Below, one piece after another: positions 43,198 to 51,701 of a DNA stretch of 64,000 nucleotides; position 1 is the stretch's first letter; each line of letters begins with the position of its first letter. A model generated the notes under the pieces. That model was not told the DNA's origin. It was given only the letters and a program-made list of their open reading frames with translations, and did no database searches. The translations under genes and the position numbers were made by a program. The DNA comes from Sorangium aterium (GTDB lineage Bacteria; Myxococcota_A; Polyangia; Polyangiales; Polyangiaceae): contig NZ_JAQNDK010000006.1 in assembly GCF_028368935.1 (NCBI RefSeq), positions 587,001 through 651,000 of the forward strand, given 5' to 3'.

Positions 43198-45381
43198 CTA
43201 CTCCAAACGGACGCTGAACTCGACGGGGCCGAACCGCAACGACGCGCCGGGCGGCACGAGCGTCCACACGGCCGCGGCGATTCGCTGGCCGTTCACGTAG
43301 GTCCCGTTGTTGGAGTTCTCGTCCCGCACGAACAGCTGGCCGGCCTCGAGCTTCACGCTCGCATGGGTGCCGGACACGCGCGGCTCCGACAGCGCGATCA
43401 GGCACGACGCGCCGTCGCGCCCCGCGCGCACCTCGGCGCCGGGGTGCACGGTGAAGATGCCCGCCGGGCCCGAGAGCGTCGCCCGGCTGACCCCGCCCAT
43501 GGGGGGCCCCATCATCGGCCCGCCGCCGTAGCCGCCGAAGTCGCCCGGGGGCGGCGGCGCGGGCGCGTAAGGCGGAGGCGGCCCGCTCCCCGCCACGATG
43601 GGCCTCGGGGGCGCGGCCGCCACGGTGCCGCCGCGCCGCTTCCCGCCGCCGCGGAAGATGGAGACGAGGAGCAGCACGATGACGACGCCGCCGAAGGTCA
43701 CGCCCCCGATGAGCAAGTACGGCAGCGGCGCCTCCTTCGCCTTCAGCGTGAGGATCTTGTCGGCCGTGACCGCGCTCGTCCGCCGCGCCTGGTTGTCGTA
43801 GATGATGAGGCGCGCCGTCGTCTGGTCGCCCTTGCCCACGAGGAACTTGTCGGTGTCCGGGAGCTCGAACTCGACGACGCTGTCGCCGGCCGAGACCGCC
43901 TTGCCGCGCATCCCGCCCTCGATCAGCGTGCGCTGGGCCTTCTTCGCGTCCTCGATGTTCCCGCCCTGCAGCGACTGCGGCGCCGCCTGGTTCTTCGGGA
44001 CCATGTAGATCTCTGCCCGCTGCGCGTTGCCACCCCAGCAGAAGTTGCCGAAGATCTTGACCGTGCCGCCGGGATAGATCGGCGTCTTCTTCGCCGCGCG
44101 GTCGGTCGCGTCGCGATCGACGTCGAGCGGCCACGCGGTCGGATCGATGCCCACGGGGACGTTCTGGAAGGTGGCGTCGCCCGCGATCGGCGGATCCGTG
44201 TTGATGAAGGCGAGCTTGAACGTCTGCGTGATGCTCGGCGCGACGCACGAGACCCGCCACTTCACGATGTGCATCTTGTTGAAGCGGGTGCGGATCGCGT
44301 TGACGATGTTGGCCGCGCGCCGCTGCTGGCCGTCGCGCACCACGCTGAAGAAGCCGCCGATCTCGGTGTTCGCCATCCCCTCCATGAACTCGCGGGCGTT
44401 CGCCGTGAACTCCTCGACGAGCTGGCTCGGGAACCAGATCGAGATGACGGGCACCGGCGTCTTCGGCAGGACGTCGTTGTTCTCGGGGAACCGCCCCTTC
44501 GTCAGGTAGTCGCGGAGGAGGTTCGACGCGGCGGCGGTCGAGCTGGGATCCGCGCCGGCGGAGCCGTTCGAGAGGACCACCATCGCCTGGTGCATCGGCA
44601 CCTGGACGCCCTGACCTGCGTTGCCGAGCTCCTTGAACGCGTCGGTCGCGGCGTTCTTGATGATCGTGAAGAGCGGGCGCGTGCGGCCCTGCGTCGGGTA
44701 GGTGCGCGCGACGCCGGCGATCGCCTGCGCCGCCGCCTGCTTGTTGCTCACCCACTTCGAGTCCTCGACGATGCCGCGATCATTGAAGAACATCACGTCG
44801 ACGATGTCGTTCGGCTGCATCGCGTTGACGAACGCGCTCGCGACCGACTTCGCCTCGTCGAAGCGGGCGCCCATGCTCGACGCGGCGTCGATCAGGATGA
44901 GCCACGCCGTCCCGACGCCCGGCTGACCGGCGCTGTCGCCCCACCGCGCCTTCGACTCGAACTTCGCCGGCAGATCCGTGCCGTCGACCGTGACGGAGAG
45001 GATCGCGTTCTTGTCCGGGAAGTCGAACGACGAGTAGAGCGCCGACGGCTGCTCGATCGCGTCGGCGACGCAGTCGAGGTTCGCGTTGCCCGTGAGCGCG
45101 GCGCAGTTGCGGGTGAGGTCGCTGAGGCGCTTGTTCTGCACGACCTCGAGCACGGTCGTGAGCACGGGCGAGCCGTCCACGGTGCTCGCGCGCGGGTCGA
45201 TGCGGAGCAGGTGCGCTTCGGGCGCGGCCTCGGCGCGGCGCTGTCCGGCGAGGAGCACGAGGACAGCGGCCGCGAGCGCGAGGAGCTTCGCGCAGCGCAG
45301 GGCCTTGCCCTCGCGCCTGCCGCGACGGGCGGAGGCGCTCATGGAGTGGATCGGGCGAGTCGCGTCATGAGAGGGAGTCAT
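43198..45381 (-). CDS. VWA-like exported domain, membrane helix and C-terminal FHA domain
   Basis: 727 residues, with an N-terminal signal (KLLALAAAVLVLLAGQRRAEA, cleaved near 52). A VWA-type domain (~155-340) starts WLILIDAASSMGARFDEAK; the MIDAS loop reads D-A-A-S-S instead of DxSxS, so metal binding may be altered. Additional beta domains follow. A membrane helix (LIGGVTFGGVVIVLLLVSIF, near 560) and a Gly/Pro linker lead to a canonical FHA domain (~655-720: AGRDGASCLI, RVSGTHASV, NSNNGTYV), which is therefore cytoplasmic. The layout suggests signalling across the membrane between an outside adhesion-type domain and inside phosphothreonine proteins. It starts after a GGAGAT ribosome-binding site and ends 42 bp before the PP2C gene. 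Confidence 0.85.
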   Translation of the reverse strand: MTPSHDATRPIHSMSASARRGRREGKALRCAKLLALAAAVLVLLAGQRRAEAAPEAHLLRIDPRASTVDGSPVLTTVLEVVQNKRLSDLTRNCAALTGNANLDCVADAIEQPSALYSSFDFPDKNAILSVTVDGTDLPAKFESKARWGDSAGQPGVGTAWLILIDAASSMGARFDEAKSVASAFVNAMQPNDIVDVMFFNDRGIVEDSKWVSNKQAAAQAIAGVARTYPTQGRTRPLFTIIKNAATDAFKELGNAGQGVQVPMHQAMVVLSNGSAGADPSSTAAASNLLRDYLTKGRFPENNDVLPKTPVPVISIWFPSQLVEEFTANAREFMEGMANTEIGGFFSVVRDGQQRRAANIVNAIRTRFNKMHIVKWRVSCVAPSITQTFKLAFINTDPPIAGDATFQNVPVGIDPTAWPLDVDRDATDRAAKKTPIYPGGTVKIFGNFCWGGNAQRAEIYMVPKNQAAPQSLQGGNIEDAKKAQRTLIEGGMRGKAVSAGDSVVEFELPDTDKFLVGKGDQTTARLIIYDNQARRTSAVTADKILTLKAKEAPLPYLLIGGVTFGGVVIVLLLVSIFRGGGKRRGGTVAAAPPRPIVAGSGPPPPYAPAPPPPGDFGGYGGGPMMGPPMGGVSRATLSGPAGIFTVHPGAEVRAGRDGASCLIALSEPRVSGTHASVKLEAGQLFVRDENSNNGTYVNGQRIAAAVWTLVPPGASLRFGPVEFSVRLE

Positions 45382-45570
45382 GCGTGGGGATCTCCAGCGG
45401 GCGCGAGGGAGCCGAGGAGCGCTCCCTGCGCGAGCGGGGCGGCCGCCGCGCGCTGGCGGCGGCTATCCGGTTGGTTTTCACGCAGCCTGGCAGGGGCGCC
45501 AGGTGCCGGTCGAACGTCGCGGGGGAAGGGGGCCAGGCTCGGCAACGCCTCTCCTCGTGCGATGGGCCCG

Positions 45571-46746
45571 TCAGGCCCGCGCGGCCACGCTGAGCAGGAT
45601 GACGCTGAACCCGCCGAAGCGGATCTTGTCGCCATCGCGCAGCTCGCGCCGGCCCTGGAAGCCGATCGCCTCCTCGTTGTGGAACGTCCCATTGGTGGAG
45701 CCGAGGTCGGCGAGGACGATCCGACCGCCGTCGACCTCGAGCATCGCGTGATGCGTCGAGGTCGTGCCGTGCGCTATCTCGATGTCGACCTTCTGCCCTG
45801 TCTCGGCGCGGCCGACGATGTTCTTGCCTTGCCAGAGCGGCCAGAACCTGCCGAGCGCGTCGTCCTGGAAGCTGACGAGGAAGCCGGCGAGGGCGCGGCG
45901 GCTCTCCTGCCCCACGGCCCTCGGCGGCGCCGGCGTCGGCGCGCGCACCGCGGGAGGAGGCGGGATGTACGCGGGCGGCGGGCCCGGCGGGGCGAGGTTC
46001 TGCTGTGGCTGCGGCGGCTCGCCGTAGGCTCCGCTGCCGCTCGCCTGCGGCATCGGCGGCGGCGCGGACGCCCCTTGCTGGTTGGGCGCATAGGCCGTCT
46101 GGTTGAAGGGATCGCCGCTCATCTGGATGCCGTCGAGGGCGATCGGGTGGCCTCCCTCCATGCAGAACGAGCCGCCCGCCGGGATCGCGTGCCCCTGCAC
46201 GCAGCGCGCGCCCTGCGGCTGCGGAGGCGGACCGAACCCGGGCTGCGGGGGCGGGCCGAAGCCGGGCCGCGGGAGCGGAGGGCCGGGATAGCTGCCCTGC
46301 TGCTGCTCAGGGAAGCTCGGGGCCGAGCCATAGCCGCCGCCCGGTGCGCCGTAGATGGGCGGCTCCGGCGGGAACGGCGGCGGCTTCAGCGGAACAGGAG
46401 GGGGCGGCTGGGGCGCGCCGTAGCCACCAGGCTGCGGCCCGAAGGGCGGAGGCGGACCGAAGCCGGCCGGGCCGCCGTCGGGCGCCGGCGGGAACCCGGG
46501 AGGCGAGCCTGGAGGAGCCCCGAACGGCGCCGGCGGGGGCGGACCAAAACCGCCGCTCGGCGAGCCATAGTTCGGGGGAGGCTCGGGGGGCGCCCCGAAG
46601 CCCGGAGCAGGAAACGGCGGAGGAGGAGGCGGCGGCGGAGGCGGAGCCCCGAACGCTCCAGGCCCGGACGGGGCGAGCGGCGAGGCGCACACAGCGCAGA
46701 ATTTATCGGCGGGGGTCGCGGGCGCACCGCAACGCGGACAGAGCAT
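45571..46746 (-). CDS. Zinc-ribbon and FHA-domain protein with a Pro/Gly-rich linker
   Basis: 391 residues from the ATG at 46746, with a GAAGGA ribosome-binding site; this start sets the N-terminal zinc ribbon MLCPRCGAP...DKFCAVC (two CxxC) at residue 1. Residues ~25-185 are almost pure Pro/Gly/Phe/Ala repeats, probably disordered. A second Cys cluster (CVQGHAIPAGGSFCMEGGH) lies near 190-210. A C-terminal FHA domain (~310-385) has IVGRAETGQ, TSTHHAML and LGSTNGTFHN. It has no catalytic domain and is likely a phosphothreonine-reading adaptor for the adjacent PP2C and VWA-FHA proteins. Confidence 0.88.
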   Translation of the reverse strand: MLCPRCGAPATPADKFCAVCASPLAPSGPGAFGAPPPPPPPPPPFPAPGFGAPPEPPPNYGSPSGGFGPPPPAPFGAPPGSPPGFPPAPDGGPAGFGPPPPFGPQPGGYGAPQPPPPVPLKPPPFPPEPPIYGAPGGGYGSAPSFPEQQQGSYPGPPLPRPGFGPPPQPGFGPPPQPQGARCVQGHAIPAGGSFCMEGGHPIALDGIQMSGDPFNQTAYAPNQQGASAPPPMPQASGSGAYGEPPQPQQNLAPPGPPPAYIPPPPAVRAPTPAPPRAVGQESRRALAGFLVSFQDDALGRFWPLWQGKNIVGRAETGQKVDIEIAHGTTSTHHAMLEVDGGRIVLADLGSTNGTFHNEEAIGFQGRRELRDGDKIRFGGFSVILLSVAARA

Positions 46747-47028
46747 GGTGATCCTTCTCGGGTTTCGCGGCGCCGGGGGCACCGCCGCCGCGAGCATACC
46801 GTGGCCGCTCGGCCGAGGATCAAGGAAGAAGTATGCGGGAACCCTTGCTACAGGCCGGCAACGCGGTGCGTGCGCGCGCATGCACACGTCACCGTCCAGC
46901 GCGCAGCCGCTTCCGCGCTGCGCCATGGATGCTTGCGCGCGCGATCGAAGCAGGGAGCCGGCTGCCCCCCTGGCCATCTGCTCTGCGGGAGCGCTCTCGC
47001 GCGGGATGGATGGTGCCGGACGGCGGGA

Positions 47029-47382
47029 TCAATCCTTTGCGTCGCGGACGCGGGCGGCCTTGCCTGCCAGGTTGCGCAGGTAGAAGAGCCGCGAGCGGCG
47101 GACCACGCCACGCGAGACGATCTCGACCTTGTCGATGCGGGGGCTGTGGAGGAGGAACATGCGCTCGACGCCGACCGTGAAGCTCACCTTGCGCACGGTG
47201 AAGGTGCTCCGGACCCCGGCGCGGTGGCGCTTCAGCACGACACCCTGGAACACCTGGATGCGCTCCTTCTCACCCTCGACGATCCGGTAGTGGACGCGCA
47301 CCGTATCGCCGACCCGGAAATCCGGGATCCCCTCGCGGAACAGGGGAGCTTCGATCTTCGCGAGGATGTTCGAGGTCTGCAT
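47029..47382 (-). CDS. rplS: 50S ribosomal protein L19
   Basis: 117 residues, the standard length. Signatures: [67 protein letters not shown] and [19 protein letters not shown]19 sits at the subunit interface of the ribosome. The usual neighbours rpsP-rimM-trmD are not adjacent, so the gene stands alone with its own promoter (47609-47636). Confidence 0.97.
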   Translation of the reverse strand: MQTSNILAKIEAPLFREGIPDFRVGDTVRVHYRIVEGEKERIQVFQGVVLKRHRAGVRSTFTVRKVSFTVGVERMFLLHSPRIDKVEIVSRGVVRRSRLFYLRNLAGKAARVRDAKD

Positions 47383-47720
47383 GGTCGGTCAATCCTTCAA
47401 AGGGTCGGGGATCCGTCTTCGCGGTCCCGTGCCCGTGCTCAAGGGGGCAGGGCCGCCGCCGTTCGTGGACTGCGTCCGGCGGAGCGGGGGCCGCGCGGCC
47501 CTCGTGCTTCACGCGATGAACGCAGACGGAACCCGGTTGCGGTTCCGCAGAACATGGGCGCGAGCGCGTGCCCGCGCACCTCCCCGGGGGGTACCGGAGA
47601 GGTGCGGCATTATGCATGCGGGCGATCCGGTGTCAACGCTGGCAGCGGCGCAGTCGCTCTTGATGCGCGCTCCTGGTGCCCGTGCGCGCTTGGTGCGCGC
47701 TTCGTGCCGGGCCTTCTGCC
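47383..47720. other. rplS leader region
   Basis: 338 bp between jag and rplS, both leftward. It contains a good sigma-70 promoter (47609-47636) and hence a ~220-nt transcribed leader. The leader has several GC-rich inverted repeats, for example around 47575-47605, and may fold; a ribosomal-protein autoregulatory structure is possible but not shown. Confidence 0.55.
47609..47636 (-). promoter_or_regulatory. Sigma-70-type promoter upstream of rplS
   Basis: Reading leftward: TTGACA (47636-47631), a 16-bp spacer and CATAAT (47614-47609). Both hexamers are near-consensus, as expected for a highly expressed ribosomal-protein gene. Confidence 0.7.
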
Positions 47721-48284
47721 TCAGCGGCGGACGGGGATGATTTGCACGCGGCGGGCCTCTCCCTCGCCGTCGCTCTTGGTGACGACGCCGGGAAACTTCG
47801 CCAGCGCGAGGTGGACGACGCGGCGGTCCTGCGGGTTCATCGGCTCGAAGGTGATGATCTTGCCCTCCTCGACCGCCTGCTTGCCCAGCCTGCGCGCCAT
47901 GGAAGAGAGCGTGTCCTCGCGCCGCTGCCGGTAGCCCTCGGCGTCGATGATCACATGACGCCGCTTCTTGCCCGGCCGGTTGATCACGCGGTTGGCGAGG
48001 AACTGCAGCGCCGAGAGCGTCTGCCCCTTCTTGCCGATCACGCGGCCCGCGTCCTTCCCCTCGATCTCGAGCCGGATCTCCTCGGGCGGATCCTCCTCCT
48101 CGTTCTCGAGGAGGTCGACGGTGCAGTCCATGCCCATCGCCGCGAGCACATCGATCACGAAGTCAAGCGCGATATCGGCGCGCCCGTCCTCCTCGAACTC
48201 GGCCGCGTCGCCAGCGCCCTGCGCCTCGGCATCGACGTCCGCCGCGTCGATTCCCCTTTCGGCAACTTCACTATCCACGGACAC
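47721..48284 (-). CDS. jag: Jag/SpoIIIJ-associated RNA-binding protein (KH and R3H domains)
   Basis: 187 residues from a GTG at 48284. An acidic N-terminus leads to the Jag-N/KH region with LDFVIDVLAAMGMDCTVDLL and GRVIGKKGQTLSALQFL (the GxxG loop of KH). The C-terminal R3H domain has RRHVIIDAEGYRQRREDTL and NPQDRRVVHLAL. It binds RNA and is commonly encoded beside yidC. It overlaps the yidC 3' end by 14 bp in another frame, so translation is coupled. Confidence 0.93.
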   Translation of the reverse strand: MSVDSEVAERGIDAADVDAEAQGAGDAAEFEEDGRADIALDFVIDVLAAMGMDCTVDLLENEEEDPPEEIRLEIEGKDAGRVIGKKGQTLSALQFLANRVINRPGKKRRHVIIDAEGYRQRREDTLSSMARRLGKQAVEEGKIITFEPMNPQDRRVVHLALAKFPGVVTKSDGEGEARRVQIIPVRR

Positions 48285-50055
48285 GTGCTTTTCCCTTTCC
48301 GAGAGCAGGGGCCGACTTGTCGTCGTCGCCCGGAGTCTTCTTCATCGCGGATTGGGGCTCCGCGCTCGCGATCTCTCGCACCTTGATGCCGCCGGCTCGC
48401 TCGTTCTTCGCCTTCAGGTAGCGCTCGACGAGCACCTGCTGCCCGATGCCGAGCCAGGTGTTCGTCAACATGTAAACGCCGAGGCCGGCCGGGAGGAAGA
48501 GCATCATCGCGGTGAAGATGCCGGGCATCAGGTACATCATCATCTTCTGCTGCGCCGGGTCGCCCTGCGGGGGCATGAGCCTCTGCTGGATGAAGCTCGA
48601 GCCGCCGAGGACGATGGGAATGATGAAGTACTTTCCCGGGGCCGACAGGTCCGGAATCACAGGGCCGAACGGGGTGTGGTAGAGCTCCACCGCGGTCTGG
48701 AGCGCGGTGTAGAGGGCGAACCATACCGGCATCTGGAGCAGCATCGGGAAGCAGCCGATGACCGGGTTCGCGACCTTGTTCTTGCGCCAGAGCTCCTGCA
48801 TCGCGACGCCGCGCTGGGCAGCGTCGTCCTTGTACCTCGCGTTGATCTCATCCATCTCCGGCTTGAGCTTGCGCATCGCGGCGGCGCTCTTGATCTGCTG
48901 GATGCTCAGCGGGAAGAGCAGGAGCCGGACGGTGATGGTGAGCAGGACGATCGCCCACCCCCAGCTGCCCACGGCGCGGTGGAGGACATAGAGGTACGAG
49001 ACGAGGAGCTTCGCGATCGGCGAGAACCAGCCGAGGTTGATGACCTCGCTCGCCCCGTGGTCGACGGCGGCGAGCAGATCGCGCTCCTTCGGCCCGGTGA
49101 AGGACAGGAGCTTGTAGGTCACCGCGCCGCCGGGCGCGAGCTCCTGCTCCGGATAGGCGAGCCGCGCGCGATAGACGTGCCCGAAGTTCGGGTCCTTGCC
49201 TTTGTCCTGGAACTTCGATGAATCCCAGATGTCTTCGATCTGCGTCTCGGCCGTGGGCTGCCCCGGCCCTTCCAGCGGGATCGCGATCTTGCTGAAGTAG
49301 CTGCTCGAGACCGCGGCGAACCGCGCGTTGCCCGGGGTGCGCCGCCAGCGCTCGGCGGTGAACTCCGGGTCCTTGAAGTCGCCGGGCTCGAAGGCGTCGG
49401 GGTGCTGACGCTCGGTCTTCTGGTCGGTCGCGGCGACCGTCTCGGTGATCCACTCCGAGATCAGGCCGAGGTGGCCCTCCGTCTCCTTCTGGGTTCGCCA
49501 CGACGTCTGCTCGACGGAGAGCCGGTGCTTGCGCGGCTCCTGCGCGAGGTTCTCGACCGTCATCTGCACCGAGAGCTCGAAGGGACGTCCCGTGGCCGCG
49601 ACGATCTTGGTGAGCCTCGTCGCGTCGTCGGCGTAGGTGAACGTGCAGCTCTTGCCGTCCTGCGCCGAGAGCTTCCAGTCGAGATCGTCGAACGGCACCT
49701 GCGGCGTGCTGCCACCAGGCAGGCGTAGATCCGTCCTGAGAGGCATCCGCGACTCGAGCGAGGTCGTGACCAGGTCCATCGGCCTGCGCTCGCCGTTCCC
49801 CGTCGTGTACTTCGGGTCCGTCATCCACAGGTGCCGGAGCGACCCGCCGTGCGTCGACAGCTCCGCCTTGAAGCGATCTCCGTCGATGACGCACGCCTCG
49901 GCGGGCGCGCGCTCGGCGGGGGCCGTGCTGTCGTTGACGTCGAGCGGCTGCAGCTGCGGCGCGCTATGGCCGAAGAGGAGCGGCTTGCCGAACTGGAAGA
50001 ACAGGATGATGGCGAGGCCGAGGAACAGCCATTTGGCGATATTGCTGCGTTCCAT
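48271..50055 (-). CDS. yidC: Membrane protein insertase YidC
   Basis: 594 residues. N-terminal helix KWLFLGLAIILFFQFGKPL, then the large periplasmic beta-sandwich domain (~50-360) that marks Gram-negative YidC. The conserved insertase core follows: WGWAIVLLTITVRLLLFPL, with the hydrophilic-groove Arg in TVRLL, MQELWRKNKVANPVIGCFPM, MPVWFALYTAL and YLMPGIFTAMMLFLPAGLGVY. It inserts membrane proteins with or without SecYEG. The long Lys-rich C-terminal tail (KKTPGDDDKSAPALGKGKAR) suits ribosome contact. Part of the rpmH-rnpA-yidD-yidC-jag cluster. Confidence 0.97.
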   Translation of the reverse strand: MERSNIAKWLFLGLAIILFFQFGKPLLFGHSAPQLQPLDVNDSTAPAERAPAEACVIDGDRFKAELSTHGGSLRHLWMTDPKYTTGNGERRPMDLVTTSLESRMPLRTDLRLPGGSTPQVPFDDLDWKLSAQDGKSCTFTYADDATRLTKIVAATGRPFELSVQMTVENLAQEPRKHRLSVEQTSWRTQKETEGHLGLISEWITETVAATDQKTERQHPDAFEPGDFKDPEFTAERWRRTPGNARFAAVSSSYFSKIAIPLEGPGQPTAETQIEDIWDSSKFQDKGKDPNFGHVYRARLAYPEQELAPGGAVTYKLLSFTGPKERDLLAAVDHGASEVINLGWFSPIAKLLVSYLYVLHRAVGSWGWAIVLLTITVRLLLFPLSIQQIKSAAAMRKLKPEMDEINARYKDDAAQRGVAMQELWRKNKVANPVIGCFPMLLQMPVWFALYTALQTAVELYHTPFGPVIPDLSAPGKYFIIPIVLGGSSFIQQRLMPPQGDPAQQKMMMYLMPGIFTAMMLFLPAGLGVYMLTNTWLGIGQQVLVERYLKAKNERAGGIKVREIASAEPQSAMKKTPGDDDKSAPALGKGKARVRG

Positions 50056-50211
50056 GAAGTCCTTCGTCGATCCCAGGATCTCGAGCCGCGCCCTTCGCTG
50101 CGGGCGTCTCGTGACGCCTCACGAGGCTGCCCAGGGTCGCTCCGTGCGGGCTTCGCTCCGCGGTGTGTCGTGCGCCGTGCCGCAGGGGGCCTTGTCGATG
50201 GCCGAGCGGGA

Positions 50212-50595
50212 TTAGTCCATGAGGGTGACCCGGCCGCTGAAGCCCGCTCGACAAGGGGATGAGGCGTGCGAGGCGAGCTCCGCGCCAGTAGACGAACAGC
50301 GTGTCGTATCCCGCGGGTCAGCGTCCCGTTGACGCGGCATCCGGGCAGCCGCGGCACGGCGAAGACGAGGTGGCGGCGGAGGGTCGAACCCGCCTGGATG
50401 AAACGGGTGACACCTACACAGTCGCTTGAGCGAAAGCAAGCTCCCCCGGAGCGCCCCGTGGTCCACGATGCAGGCGGCGGCGTAGCGCGAGCAGGAGGGC
50501 TCGAACCGACAGACCGGACCCATCAACGCCACGATGAGCCTGGAGAGCGTCATCTGGTAGGCGCGGATCAGCGCGAGGAGGAGCGTCGCCAGCAT
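50212..50595 (-). CDS. yidD: Membrane protein insertion efficiency factor YidD
   Basis: 127 residues. Signature residues: ALIRAYQMTLSRLIVALMGP, CRFEPSCSRYA and LKRLCRCHPFHPGGFDPPPP. YidD is a small peripheral membrane protein that improves YidC-dependent insertion. The family core ends near residue 75; the remaining ~50 residues are an Arg/Ala-rich extension not seen in shorter homologues, and may be dispensable. Confidence 0.93.
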   Translation of the reverse strand: MLATLLLALIRAYQMTLSRLIVALMGPVCRFEPSCSRYAAACIVDHGALRGSLLSLKRLCRCHPFHPGGFDPPPPPRLRRAAAARMPRQRDADPRDTTRCSSTGAELASHASSPCRAGFSGRVTLMD

Positions 50596-50666
50596 GCGGT
50601 GAGCCGTGAGAGAGCGATGAGCTTGGGGCCCAGCGCACCACGGCGCAAGGTATGCCCCGCCATCTT

Positions 50667-51227
50667 CTAGCTGTCGGTCGGGTCGGCCTGGTCAGTCTGG
50701 TCTGGCGCGCGCGCTGGCGGATCGCCTGCGCTGCGCTCGGCCATGAGCTCCGTTCGCGCGCGCGGCGCGGCGGTGAGCGCCTCCCTCGCCCGGCGGCGGA
50801 GCACCGGAACCACGCCCCGAAGCTCCGCGAGGACGTCATCGAGGCCGAGCGAGCCGGCGCCAGTGCGGAGGATCACCACGATGTCGACGCGCTCCGGGAA
50901 GAGCTCCGGGAATCTCCGGAACGCCTCCCTGAGCAGGCGCTTCGCGCGATTGCGTGACACGGCGCCGCCCACCTTGCGCGAGGCGACGAGGCCCAGGCGA
51001 GACGGCCCCGATGGGACGGGCGCGGCAGCGCTCTTCACGTCGCCGCCGCGGGGGGCCCCGCCGCGAGCGGCGCCCTCGGTGGGGGCCGCGACGAGGATCA
51101 GCAGGTGGCGGGTGCTGACGCGATGACCACCGTTCTGGATGCGGACGAATTCAGCCCGCCTGCGAATGCGGCGCTCGCGCGGGAACGAGGAGGAGGACGC
51201 CGACGAGCGCGGGTGCGCTGGCGCCAT
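50667..51227 (-). CDS. rnpA: Ribonuclease P protein component
   Basis: 186 residues from the ATG at 51227, 10 bp past the rpmH stop; an upstream-extended frame overlaps rpmH and is not used. The core is RRIRRRAEFVRIQNGGHRVS and LGLVASRKVGGAVSRNRAKR (the RNR signature), followed by LLREAFRRF. It assists the RNase P RNA in processing tRNA 5' ends. It has N- and C-terminal extensions and a ~20-residue Gly/Ala insertion (near 60-80) compared with the ~120-residue family norm. Confidence 0.94.
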   Translation of the reverse strand: MAPAHPRSSASSSSFPRERRIRRRAEFVRIQNGGHRVSTRHLLILVAAPTEGAARGGAPRGGDVKSAAAPVPSGPSRLGLVASRKVGGAVSRNRAKRLLREAFRRFPELFPERVDIVVILRTGAGSLGLDDVLAELRGVVPVLRRRAREALTAAPRARTELMAERSAGDPPARAPDQTDQADPTDS

Positions 51228-51237
51228 CACCGCCGCG

Positions 51238-51387
51238 TTACTTCTTGTAGATGGTGGGCGAGAGCCGGGCGCGGCCCTTGCGGCGACGGTTGTTGATGAC
51301 CTTGCGACCGCCGGCGGTCGCCATACGCGCACGGAAGCCGTGGGTCCGGGCGCGGCGGGTGTTATGGGGCTGGTAGGTGCGCTTCAT
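51238..51387 (-). CDS. rpmH: 50S ribosomal protein L34
   Basis: 49 residues from the ATG at 51387, beginning [20 protein letters not shown] and ending in [12 protein letters not shown]; an extended frame upstream is excluded because L34 proteins begin MKRT. First gene of the rpmH-rnpA-yidD-yidC-jag operon. Confidence 0.97.
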   Translation of the reverse strand: MKRTYQPHNTRRARTHGFRARMATAGGRKVINNRRRKGRARLSPTIYKK

Positions 51388-51701
51388 GGCTGGTGGTCCC
51401 TCGGTCTGGACCGCGAACGGCGGCATCCTGGCCGCACGTCAAGCGGGCGCGCAAGAAAGCATGACGTTCGGCTCAGGTCAACACCGGATGACGTGGTGAC
51501 GCGCCTTTACCGCGCCTTTACCGCGCCTTTACCGCGCCTTTACCGCGCCTTTACCGCGCCTTTACCGCGCCTTGTACGTACGCGCCTTGTACGCGCCTTG
51601 CCCGGGTTCGCCGTTCTCTCTCACCTTTCTAGACGCCTGGGTTAGCGTGTAGCCTCCGATCGACCGCGACGGCCGTTCGAAAGCGGGTCACAGGAGGGAA
51701 T
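51388..51701. other. Divergent rpmH / ompA-family intergenic region
   Basis: 314 bp between rpmH (leftward) and the OmpA-family gene (rightward). A weak leftward promoter may be TTGACC at 51481-51476 with TTTCTT 17 bp on. The rest is dominated by an 11-bp tandem repeat (51501-51600). No DnaA box (TTATNCACA) was seen, so origin function is not supported. Confidence 0.55.
51501..51600. repeat. 11-bp tandem repeat array
   Basis: Six perfect copies of GCGCCTTTACC occupy 51501-51566, then three decaying copies (GCGCCTTGTAC, GCGCCTTGTAC, GCGCCTTG) run to 51600. The period is close to one helical turn. It sits between two divergent genes about 115 bp from rpmH and 100 bp from the OmpA-family start. 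Confidence 0.95.

Noticed and set aside
41221-47934. A plus-strand frame open for over 2200 codons
   Set aside because: It is antisense to six well-supported genes, and its translation is Arg/Gly/Ala-rich with no domain. Such frames are expected opposite high-GC genes with G/C third positions.
51388-51701. Replication origin next to rpmH
   Set aside because: No DnaA boxes or AT-rich unwinding element were seen and dnaA/dnaN are absent, so the 11-bp array alone is insufficient.
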